This document shows, piece by piece, positions 18,002-25,768 of a DNA stretch of 64,000 nt; the stretch's first letter is position 1, and each line of letters starts with the position of its first letter. The notes beneath the pieces were generated by a model, which was given only the letters and a program-made list of their open reading frames with translations, was not told the origin of the DNA and searched no databases. Made by a program: the position numbers and the translations under genes. The DNA is from JAPXRI01 sp033813635 (lineage in GTDB: Bacteria; Bacillota; Clostridia; Oscillospirales; QAMX01): positions 58,272 through 122,271 of the forward strand of contig JAPXRI010000005.1 of the NCBI GenBank assembly GCA_033813635.1. The letters are read 5' to 3'.

Positions 18002-18064
18002 CGTATCCCCCGTTTAGACAAAATCGAATGCCGCGTGCGCTCGGTTCACGGGCTTAATCCAGCG

Positions 18065-19375
18065 TCATATTGCGTTTCCGACGCCGCGCATCCGCGCGCC
18101 GTATCTGTCGTCAATCCATACCGTTTCGCCCCTGTAAAGAGCCAGAACGCAGCTTCCCCATACATCCGCGCCCTCAAAGGGCGTGCTCTTTCCCAGCGAT
18201 ATGAATCTCGCGGGGTCAATTTTATACCGGCTTTCTAGGGAGAAAACCGAGATGTCCGCGGGCTTCCCCGCCTTAATTCCACATTCGAGGTCAAACGCCG
18301 CGGCGGCGGAGACGCTCATCAGCCGTATAAGGCGGCCGAGGCTCAAAAGCCCGGTTTTAACAAGCCCGGTATACAGGACCGGGAACACGCACTCGAGACC
18401 GGTAATTCCCATCGCGCTGCCGGCAAGGCCGTTGCTTTTTTCCGCTTGCGCGTGGGGAGCGTGGTCGGTGGCGATCATGTCGATCGTACCGTCGGCAAGG
18501 CCCTCGCGGAGCGCCTCCATATCGGCCCTCGCCCTGAGCGGCGGATTCATCCTATACCGCCCGTCGTCCTTCAAATCCTCGTCGCACAGCAGCAGGTAGT
18601 GCGGGGCCGTCTCGCAGGTGACGTTCACGCCGCGGCGCTTGGCATCCCTGATTAAAGCGACGCTCTCCTTTGTCGAGACATGGCAGACATGGTAGCGGCA
18701 CCCCGTTTTTTCGGCAAGAGATAAGTCTCGTTTGACCATCCGCCACTCGCTCTCCGAGCTGATGCCCCGCAGGCCGCGCCGCGCCGCATACTGCCCGGCG
18801 TGGATGATCCCGTCCGCGGCGAGCGCGTTGTCCTCGCAGTGGGCGGCTATGACTTTGCCGAGGCGCTTTGCAGAAAGCATCGCTTTTTCCATCACATCTG
18901 CGTCTGAGACGCCGGAGCCGTCGTCCGAAAAGCCGGCGACGTACGGCGAGATCGCCTCCATATCCGAGAGCTCCTCCCCGGCGCGGTTTTTCGTGATGCA
19001 GCCGTAGGGACGGACGCCTATGCAGGCGTCTTTTTTTATTATGTCGAGTTCCTTTTGGAGCGTACCCGGGCAGTCCGGCGCGGGGTTTAGGTTCGGCATC
19101 GCGCAGAGGGTGGTATAGCCGCTTTTCGCGGCGGCCAAAGCGCCGGTGCGAATCGTCTCCTTATATGAAAATCCGGGCTCCCGAAGATGTACATGGACAT
19201 CGACGAGGCCCGGAAATACGAACAGTGATTTTAAGTTGTAAACAGCGTCAAAGCCTTTTGATGAAATATGAGGGGAAATGAAATCAATTTTTCCGTCCGA
19301 AACGGAAATATCGCATTTTGAAAATGAATCGCCTCTCTCCGTGTAAACGGTTCCGCCGGACAGCAGGAGCTTCAT
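18065..19375 (-). CDS. pyrC: Dihydroorotase
   Basis: A 436-residue class-I (PyrC1) dihydroorotase. The metal-binding HVHLREPG is near residue 60, and AHCED, HVCHVST and ATDHAPH supply the other ligands; a Lys near residue 150 would be the carboxylated bridge. It cyclises carbamoylaspartate to dihydroorotate. It is the first gene of the pyr operon with a GAGGTGAGG ribosome site. It is 63 bases upstream of pyrK. Confidence 0.95.
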   Translation of the reverse strand: MKLLLSGGTVYTERGDSFSKCDISVSDGKIDFISPHISSKGFDAVYNLKSLFVFPGLVDVHVHLREPGFSYKETIRTGALAAAKSGYTTLCAMPNLNPAPDCPGTLQKELDIIKKDACIGVRPYGCITKNRAGEELSDMEAISPYVAGFSDDGSGVSDADVMEKAMLSAKRLGKVIAAHCEDNALAADGIIHAGQYAARRGLRGISSESEWRMVKRDLSLAEKTGCRYHVCHVSTKESVALIRDAKRRGVNVTCETAPHYLLLCDEDLKDDGRYRMNPPLRARADMEALREGLADGTIDMIATDHAPHAQAEKSNGLAGSAMGITGLECVFPVLYTGLVKTGLLSLGRLIRLMSVSAAAAFDLECGIKAGKPADISVFSLESRYKIDPARFISLGKSTPFEGADVWGSCVLALYRGETVWIDDRYGARMRGVGNAI

Positions 19376-19405
19376 TTCCTCACCTCTGAAACTTTCTTTC
19401 CGGCT

Positions 19406-19434
19406 ATATTACCATAAACGGGAGGCGAATACAA
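19406..19434 (-). promoter_or_regulatory. Likely promoter of the pyr operon
   Basis: On the minus strand TTGTAT (19429-19434), 17 bases, then TAATAT (19406-19411), about 30 bases before pyrC. There is no room for a PyrR-type attenuator leader, so control is either at initiation or within translation. No PyrR gene is seen in the window. Confidence 0.45.
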
Positions 19435-19497
19435 GAGGATTCTCTCCGCACAATCAGATTCCGCTTCTGCGACAAGAAAGCAAGCGGCGCGGGCTGT

Positions 19498-20931
19498 TTA
19501 CTTGGCGGGTTCGCCGAGCGCCTTCATCACGAGCCGCTGAATCAGCTCGGGATTGCCGAGGCCGTCCGTCTTCGCGATCGTCTGGCCGATAATCGCCTTC
19601 GCCGCGGCGGTCTTTCCCTTCTTGTAATCGGCGACGGATTTCGGGTTTTCCGCCATCGCTTCGGCGACGAGCTTTGAAAGGAGGGCTTCGTCGTTGATCT
19701 GGTAGAGCCCGCGCTCCTCGACCAGTCGCACCGGGTCAACGACACCCCGGGAGAGCTCTTTGATAAGCTGCTTCGCCGTTCCGGCATTGATCTTGCCGTC
19801 GCCCGCAAGGTCGCAGACAGAGGCCATGCCCTTTGCGGAGACAGGGACCTCGCCGCCGTCCGGCGGGACGAGCTTGATCACCTCGGATATGGCGAAATTC
19901 GCCGCAAGCTTCGGGTAGCGGGTCATTTTCGCCGCGGTCTCGAACCAGTCCGCGACCGCGCGCTCCGTGGTCAGCAGCTCGGCGTCCAACGGGGTAAGCC
20001 CGTATTCTCCGATGTAGCGGCGTTTTCTCTCGTCCGGGAGCGCGGGGATCTCGCTTTTCAGACGGGAGAGCATCACGCTGTCGGTGACAATCGGCGGAAG
20101 ATCCGGGTCTGGAAAATATCGGTAGTCGTTGGCGTTTTCCTTCGAGCGCATCGGGAAGGTTTTGCCGGTGGCCTCGTCGAAGCGCCTTGTCTCCTGGATA
20201 ATCGTCTCCCCGTTCTCGACAGCCTCCACCTGGCGCCGAAACTCGTACTCGATTGCCTTGGCGACGAAGACGAAGGAATTGATGTTTTTCATCTCGGTCC
20301 GCGTGTTCAGAACGTTCTCGCCCTTTTTGCGGACGGAGAGGTTGACGTCGCAGCGCATAGAGCCCTCGTTCATTTTGCAGTCCGATACGCCGGTATAGAG
20401 GATGACCGCGCGCATCTTCTTTAAATAGGCGACGGCTTCGTCGGGGGAGCGCAGGTCGGGTTCGGAGACAATTTCGATCAGCGGCACGCCGCAGCGGTTG
20501 CAGTCGATCATCGTGCCGTGTTTAGCGTCGTGGATCAGCTTCCCGGCGTCCTCCTCAATGTGGATCCGGGTGATGCCGATGCGCTTTACGCCCGAGGGCG
20601 TCTCAATGTCGACGCCGCCGTTCTCACAGAGGGGCAGGTCGTACTGCGAGATCTGATAGGCCTTGGGCAGATCGGGGTAAAAATAGTTTTTCCTGTCCTG
20701 CTTTGAAAAGCTCGAAATGCGGCAGCCCGTGGCGAGACCGGCTTTGATCGCGTACTCTACCACCTTTTTATTCAGCACCGGCAGCGTGCCGGGCATGCCC
20801 ATGCAAACCGGGCAGCACTGGGTGTTCGGCGGCGCGCCGAAGGCGGTTTTGCAGCCGCAGAATATCTTTGTGTCGGTTTTCAGCTCCATATGGACCTCTA
20901 GGCCGATGACCGGCTCGTAATCGCTAAACAT
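19498..20931 (-). CDS. gatB: Asp-tRNA(Asn)/Glu-tRNA(Gln) amidotransferase subunit B
   Basis: A 477-residue GatB, the kinase/tRNA-binding subunit that activates the side chain of misacylated tRNA with ATP. The zinc-site pattern FCGC...PNTQCCPVC is in the first 45 residues, and the central EIVSEPDLRS and ENANDYRYFPDPDLPP blocks are conserved. The C-terminal YqeY-like tail (about residues 330-477) recognises the tRNA elbow. It overlaps the gatA end by 8 bases. Confidence 0.97.
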   Translation of the reverse strand: MFSDYEPVIGLEVHMELKTDTKIFCGCKTAFGAPPNTQCCPVCMGMPGTLPVLNKKVVEYAIKAGLATGCRISSFSKQDRKNYFYPDLPKAYQISQYDLPLCENGGVDIETPSGVKRIGITRIHIEEDAGKLIHDAKHGTMIDCNRCGVPLIEIVSEPDLRSPDEAVAYLKKMRAVILYTGVSDCKMNEGSMRCDVNLSVRKKGENVLNTRTEMKNINSFVFVAKAIEYEFRRQVEAVENGETIIQETRRFDEATGKTFPMRSKENANDYRYFPDPDLPPIVTDSVMLSRLKSEIPALPDERKRRYIGEYGLTPLDAELLTTERAVADWFETAAKMTRYPKLAANFAISEVIKLVPPDGGEVPVSAKGMASVCDLAGDGKINAGTAKQLIKELSRGVVDPVRLVEERGLYQINDEALLSKLVAEAMAENPKSVADYKKGKTAAAKAIIGQTIAKTDGLGNPELIQRLVMKALGEPAK

Positions 20932-22375
20932 TGGCTTTACCCCCTTTGACGTCCTGTTCGAAGGCGTAGGCGGCGCGGTAGATCTGCGGCTCGGCGAACG
21001 CCTTGCCGACGAGCTGCATGCCGACCGGCAAGCCGTTACTGTCCGTTCCGCAGGGTACGGACATCGCCGGCAGGCCGGCGATGCTGACCGGGACCGTGCA
21101 GATGTCCCCGGCGTACATCTCGAGCGGATTTGTTATCTTCTCTCCGATGCGGTACGCGGTCGTCGGCGCCGTGGGCGAAAGGATCAGGTCCCAGTTCTCG
21201 AAAACGCGGCTGAAATCGCGCATAATCAGGCTCCTTACCTTCTGGGCCTTTTTGTAGTAGGCGTCGTAATAGCCGCTGGAGAGGGCGAAGGTGCCGAGCA
21301 TTATGCGGCACTTGACCTCATCGCCGAAGCCCTCGCTGCGGGAGTTCTCGTAGAGCTCGTCGATCCCGGAGAATTCCGAGGCCGCGCGGCCGAAGCGTAT
21401 GCCGTCGAACCGTGCGAGGTTCGACGACGCCTCCGCGCTGGAGATCACGTAATAGGCGGCGAGGGCGTAGTCGAAGGTCGGTATCGAGACATAGTCTATG
21501 ATTGCGCCCAGGCGCTCGAATCTCTTCGCGGCGTTTTGGACGCTCTCCTTTACCTCTTTGCCGATGCCGGGACCGTAAAACTCCTTCGGCAGGGCGATTT
21601 TCATGCCTGCGACGTCTTTTCCGAGGAGCGCCGTATAATCCGGCCGCGGCGCACTGAGGCTTGTGGCGTCCCGGACGTCGTGTCCGGAGATGGCGTTCAG
21701 CACAAGGGCGTTGTCCCGCACGGTTCCGGTGATCGGGCCGATCTGGTCAAGGGACGAGGCGAACGCCACAAGGCCGTAGCGCGAGACGCTGCCGTAGGTC
21801 GGCTTAATGCCGACGACACCGCAGAACGCGGAGGGCTGGCGGATTGAGCCGCCGGTATCCGACCCGAGGGCGAACGGGACTTCGCCTGCGGCGACGGCCG
21901 CGGCGGAGCCGCCCGAGCTTCCGCCGGGCACGCGGGAGGTGTCGCGGGGGTTTCTGGTCACTTTGACCGCGGAGTTCTCTGTGGATGAGCCCATCGCGAA
22001 TTCATCCATGTTGAGTTTACCGAGCAGCGGACAGCAGGCGAGGCGCTCCGCGACGTCTGCGTCGTAGGGCGGGACGAAGTTCTCGAGCATTTTCGAAGCG
22101 CAGGTGGTTTTTACGCCGCTGGTGCAGATATTATCCTTCAGCCCGACAGGAATCCCCGCCAGCGGCGGAAGGGATTCGCCAGACGCGCGCTTTTTGTCTG
22201 TCTCTTCCGCCGTGGCCAGCGCTTTATCGGCGCAGACGGTCAAAAAAGCGTCTATTTCGGGCTCTTTTTTGTCGATCTGCGCAAGGTACGCGCGCGTTAT
22301 CTCCGAGGAGGCAAGCTCTCTCCGGGACAAAAGTCCGGAGAGCTCGGATACCGTTTTATTCAAAATGCCGTTCAT
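20924..22375 (-). CDS. gatA: Asp-tRNA(Asn)/Glu-tRNA(Gln) amidotransferase subunit A
   Basis: A 483-residue amidase-signature protein that releases ammonia from glutamine. The Ser-cisSer-Lys triad is visible: Lys in PVGLKDNI (about 79), and the serines in GGSSGGSAAAVA and GSDTGGSIRQPS (about 152-178). It is followed directly by gatB and preceded by the aspS::gatC fusion gene (32 bases), giving a complete GatCAB set in one operon. Confidence 0.97.
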   Translation of the reverse strand: MNGILNKTVSELSGLLSRRELASSEITRAYLAQIDKKEPEIDAFLTVCADKALATAEETDKKRASGESLPPLAGIPVGLKDNICTSGVKTTCASKMLENFVPPYDADVAERLACCPLLGKLNMDEFAMGSSTENSAVKVTRNPRDTSRVPGGSSGGSAAAVAAGEVPFALGSDTGGSIRQPSAFCGVVGIKPTYGSVSRYGLVAFASSLDQIGPITGTVRDNALVLNAISGHDVRDATSLSAPRPDYTALLGKDVAGMKIALPKEFYGPGIGKEVKESVQNAAKRFERLGAIIDYVSIPTFDYALAAYYVISSAEASSNLARFDGIRFGRAASEFSGIDELYENSRSEGFGDEVKCRIMLGTFALSSGYYDAYYKKAQKVRSLIMRDFSRVFENWDLILSPTAPTTAYRIGEKITNPLEMYAGDICTVPVSIAGLPAMSVPCGTDSNGLPVGMQLVGKAFAEPQIYRAAYAFEQDVKGGKANV

Positions 22376-22407
22376 TTTTAACCTCCTTAATCTGCAGAGC
22401 GCGCCAT

Positions 22408-24495
22408 TTATTCCACGACTCGCGGGACGAGAATGTACTCATCCGTCTTCGACGGGGCGTTTTTTATAAGTGCTTCCCGCGTGGGGGCGGAGACCGGGAC
22501 ATCGTCCCTCAAGACATTGACGAGCGGGACGACGTGCGCGGTCGGCTCGATATCGTCGGTGTTTATCTCCGAGAGCTTGTCGGCGAATGCGATAATCGCG
22601 TTCATATCCTCAACAAGCTTCTGTTTTTTCTCCGGCAACAGCTTCAGTTTCGCGAGGCGCGCGATGTGCTCCGCGTCGATTTGCGGGTGCTTGACTTTGA
22701 CCTTTACGGGGTAAGCCGCCGCGTTTTCCTGCGGGGCCTGCGTAAGACCGAGAACGTCGAGCTGTTCCCTGTCGACGGTGTCGGGGGCGTTCGTCATCGG
22801 GCAGGAGGCGTCTTTTATCTTCGGGAACGCGATAACCTCGCGGAGCGACTCCGCGCCGACAAGGAGCATTGCGAGCCTGTCGAGCCCGAAGGCGAAGCCG
22901 CCGTGCGGCGGCGTGCCGTAGCGGAACGCGTTGAGCATGAAGCCGAAGCGCCGATTTGTCTCCTCTTCTGAAAACCCGAGAGCCTCAAACATCTTCTGCT
23001 GGATTTTTCTGTCGTGGATGCGGATGGAGCCGCTGCCGAGTTCGACACCGTTCAGCACCACGTCGTAGGCCTGGGCGCGGACGCGCGCGGGGTCGCTCAG
23101 CAGGTACCGCACGTCCTCAGGGAAGGGCATTGTGAACGGGTGGTGGGTCGCGACGAAGCGCTTTTCCTGCTCGGAGTACTCAAACTGCGGGAAATCGGTG
23201 ACAAACAGAAACTTATAATCGTCCTTTTTGCGCAAGCCGAGGCTGTCGGCGATGTCGAGCCTGAGGGAGCCGAGTACGCGGCGGACGGTCGAGAGCTTGT
23301 CGGCGCAGAAAAGGATAAAATCGCCGGGTTTCCCGTCGGTTAGGGAGACGATTTCTCCGAGTTCAGAGTCCGTGAAGTATTTTGTCATAATCGAGTAGAA
23401 CCCGCCGTCCGGGCGGATCGCGATCCAAGCCATCCCTTTCGCACCGTATCCCACCGCCCTGTCGGTGAGAGCCTCGATTTCCGAGCGGGGCATTTCGGCG
23501 CCGCCCTTGATGTTGAGCGCCCGCACGACGCCGCCGGATTTAATCACGCTTCTAAACACAGAGAAGCCGCATCTGCCGGCGAGCTCGGAGAGGTCGACGA
23601 TTTTCATGTCGAAGCGCAGGTCGGGCTTATCCGAGCCGTAGAGATCCATTGCCTGCTGCCAGGTGATGCGGGCAAACGGCTCGGCGATGTCCACCCCCTT
23701 CATCTCCCGGATGATGTGCTTGAACAGCTTCTCAAGGTGGTTCAGCACTTTTTCCCGGTCGACAAACGACATCTCCATGTCCACCTGGGTGAATTCCGGC
23801 TGGCGGTCAGCCCGGAGGTCCTCGTCGCGGAAGCAGCGGGCGACCTGGTAGTATTTATCCATCCCGGCGACCATCAGAAGCTGCTTGAAGATCTGGGGTG
23901 ACTGGGGCAGCGCGTAAAACGTGCCCTGGTGGACACGGCTCGGGACAAGGTAGTCTCTGGCGCCCTCGGGTGTGGATTTCGTTAGTATCGGAGTCTCCAC
24001 CTCGATAAAGCCCTCGGCGTCGAGGTAAGCCCTGACCGCCTGCAACAGCCTGTGGCGGCAGCGCAGATTTTCGAACATCTCCGGGCGGCGGAGGTCCAGA
24101 AAACGGTATTTCAGGCGCAAATCCTCCCTGACCTTAACATCGTCGTCCAGCGAGAACGGTAGCGGGTCGGCCTCGGACAAAAGCTCGAGCCTGGTCGCCC
24201 GGAGCTCGACGGTGCCCGTCTTAAGCTTGGGGTTGTAGGTCTCCTCGTCGCGGATGAAAACCTCGCCGAACACCGCGATCACGGACTGGTTTCGCAGGGT
24301 TTCGACAATGCGGTATTCGTTCTCGGGAATTTTTTGCGCGTTAAAGACAACCTGGAGGATGCCCTCCCGGTCTTTCAGGTCGACAAAGATGACCCCGCCC
24401 ATGTCGCGCTTGGTCTGTACCCAGCCGCAGGCGGTGATTTTTCTGCCGACATCCCTCTCGGAGACGTCGCCGCAGTAGATCGTCCGTTCCATCAT
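22408..24495 (-). CDS. aspS: Aspartyl-tRNA synthetase fused to GatC
   Basis: A 695-residue protein; AspRS is normally about 590. Residues 1 to about 595 are a bacterial class-II AspRS: anticodon-binding OB fold (GWVQTKRDMGG), motif 2 FRDEDLRADRQPEFTQ and motif 3 FGLDRLAMLL, with the GAD insertion between. From about residue 608 the chain continues as a full GatC (IDAEHIARLAKLKLL ... NVLRDDVPV). The joint is in frame, with no stop. A bifunctional AspRS/GatC architecture is a recognised protein model, so this is a real fusion. It should tether amidotransferase to the synthetase making Asp-tRNA(Asn). The start may be either of two adjacent ATGs. Confidence 0.95.
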   Translation of the reverse strand: MMERTIYCGDVSERDVGRKITACGWVQTKRDMGGVIFVDLKDREGILQVVFNAQKIPENEYRIVETLRNQSVIAVFGEVFIRDEETYNPKLKTGTVELRATRLELLSEADPLPFSLDDDVKVREDLRLKYRFLDLRRPEMFENLRCRHRLLQAVRAYLDAEGFIEVETPILTKSTPEGARDYLVPSRVHQGTFYALPQSPQIFKQLLMVAGMDKYYQVARCFRDEDLRADRQPEFTQVDMEMSFVDREKVLNHLEKLFKHIIREMKGVDIAEPFARITWQQAMDLYGSDKPDLRFDMKIVDLSELAGRCGFSVFRSVIKSGGVVRALNIKGGAEMPRSEIEALTDRAVGYGAKGMAWIAIRPDGGFYSIMTKYFTDSELGEIVSLTDGKPGDFILFCADKLSTVRRVLGSLRLDIADSLGLRKKDDYKFLFVTDFPQFEYSEQEKRFVATHHPFTMPFPEDVRYLLSDPARVRAQAYDVVLNGVELGSGSIRIHDRKIQQKMFEALGFSEEETNRRFGFMLNAFRYGTPPHGGFAFGLDRLAMLLVGAESLREVIAFPKIKDASCPMTNAPDTVDREQLDVLGLTQAPQENAAAYPVKVKVKHPQIDAEHIARLAKLKLLPEKKQKLVEDMNAIIAFADKLSEINTDDIEPTAHVVPLVNVLRDDVPVSAPTREALIKNAPSKTDEYILVPRVVE

Positions 24496-24539
24496 TTTTT
24501 AATCGTTCCTTTCTCGTGGGAGAATACCGGCTTGAGATG

Positions 24540-24867
24540 GCCAATAAATAAGAAAATCCTCCGCTCCGAAGCAAAAGCTCCGGGGCGAAGGATGTTGTTC
24601 CTCCGCGGTGCCACCCGCATTGCCTAAAAAAGGCCGTCTTAAAAGCACTAACATGCTTTTTGGCTGTAACGCGCCAAACGCGTCTGCGTCTACTCGGAAA
24701 CGCGAATGCGTTTCCTTTCGGACAGAGGCTCCGGGCTGTTCTTCACATCTAAATACCGTGCCGCGCTCGCACCTTCTCAAAGCGATAAAAGCCTTGATCT
24801 GCGGCGGCTCTCTGTAACGGGTTTATAGAGCTACTCTTCCCATCATTGCCGATATGCTTATATATTA
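24540..24867 (-). promoter_or_regulatory. T-box riboswitch leader of aspS-gatA-gatB
   Basis: The minus-strand leader holds the invariant T-box GGGTGGCACCGCGG (24603-24616), which pairs with the uncharged tRNA acceptor end. Stem I carries AGAGAG and GGAAGAGTA elements near 24800-24840. Downstream is the intrinsic terminator (24556-24593). A candidate specifier triplet GAT (24747-24749, Asp) lies just before GTGAA in the stem I loop; an AAC (Asn) a few bases on is the alternative. Uncharged tRNA would switch on the operon. Confidence 0.9.
24556..24593 (-). terminator. Terminator arm of the aspS T-box
   Basis: Two 17-base arms around an AAAA/TTTT loop pair with three positions as G-U in RNA, and are followed on the minus strand by a T-rich run (24546-24555). 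It is mutually exclusive with the antiterminator containing the T-box sequence. Confidence 0.8.
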
Positions 24868-24873
24868 TTAATT

Positions 24874-24902
24874 ATTATACCATACGATATATCCTTTGTC
24901 AA
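24874..24902 (-). promoter_or_regulatory. Consensus promoter of the aspS-gat operon
   Basis: A perfect sigma-A promoter on the minus strand: TTGACA (24897-24902), 17 bases, TATAAT (24874-24879). Transcription should start near 24867, giving a leader of about 370 bases that contains the T-box. Confidence 0.9.
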
Positions 24903-24996
24903 ATATTTTATGAAAAAACTGCTGCGATATACGGTGCAATCCGGGTGAAAAAATGGTACAATAACGGTGCGAAATAAGTCAAAGGGAGTACCGAAA

Positions 24997-25623
24997 ATGG
25001 GTGAGAAAAAATGCGTGATTATCGGAGCGGGCGAATTTTCGGGGGAAATCGCCGCACCGGAAGAGCACGATCTCGTGATCGCCGCGGACGGGGGTTATGC
25101 CCGCGTTCGGGCGCTGGGGCTGAAAATCAACGCGGTAATCGGAGATTTCGACTCGCTGGGATATGAGCCGGAGCACGAAAATGTAATCCGGCTCAGCGTG
25201 GAGAAGGACGACACCGACACATTGGCCGCAATCAGGTACGGGCTTGATAACGGTTGCCGGGAGTTTGATATTTACGGCGGGACGGGGGGCCGGATCTCGC
25301 ACACGATAGCCAACATCGAGTGCCTCGCGTTTCTGTCGCAGCTCGGCGCGAGGGCGCGTCTTTTCGGAAACGGATTCTATATCACCGCCGTAACCGACGG
25401 AAAAATCGAGTTTAACGCCGGAACGAAGGGGAAGATATCGGTTTTTTCGCACGGAGACAAGGCGGAAGGGGTATACCTTGAAGGGCTCAAATACCCCCTT
25501 CGGGATGCGACGCTTTTAAACACCTTCCCTCTCGGGGTCAGCAACAGCTTTATCGGCGCAAAAAGCTCCGTCAGGGTGGAAAGAGGGACGCTGATCGTCA
25601 TATGCGAGGAGAACGAAAGCTGA
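24997..25623 (+). CDS. Thiamine pyrophosphokinase
   Basis: A 208-residue thiamine diphosphokinase (Thi80/TnrP type) that makes TPP from thiamine and ATP. AADGG near residue 28, IGDFDSL near 48 and KDDTDT near 68 are the conserved catalytic and Mg-binding blocks; GGTGGRISHTIANI follows near residue 88. ATG 24997 is chosen because AAAGGGAG lies 8 bases upstream; a GTG in frame 30 bases earlier has none. It is monocistronic and divergent from the aspS operon. Confidence 0.94.
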   Translation: MGEKKCVIIGAGEFSGEIAAPEEHDLVIAADGGYARVRALGLKINAVIGDFDSLGYEPEHENVIRLSVEKDDTDTLAAIRYGLDNGCREFDIYGGTGGRISHTIANIECLAFLSQLGARARLFGNGFYITAVTDGKIEFNAGTKGKISVFSHGDKAEGVYLEGLKYPLRDATLLNTFPLGVSNSFIGAKSSVRVERGTLIVICEENES

Positions 25624-25695
25624 CCGCCGGCAGCGGATAGGATTCTGCTCAAGCAAGGGCGCGCATCGCTTGCGCATAAGCTCATCTAATAAAGG

Positions 25696-25744
25696 ATATG
25701 CCGCCCGGTTAAGCCCGAAAATTCGGCTTAGCCGGGCGGCATAT
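25696..25744. terminator. Long bidirectional terminator
   Basis: Arms of about 22 bases (ATATGCCGCCCGGTTAAGCC and its near-complement) around AAAT form a very stable hairpin between the convergent TPP kinase and GxGYxYP genes. Confidence 0.8.
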
Positions 25745-25768
25745 TTAACATTTAACGCAATGCAGCCT

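Noticed and set aside
19376..19497. PyrR attenuation leader or strong gatB terminator
   Set aside because: The space is too short for a PyrR leader, and the CCGCTT/AAGCGG hairpin has no T-run.
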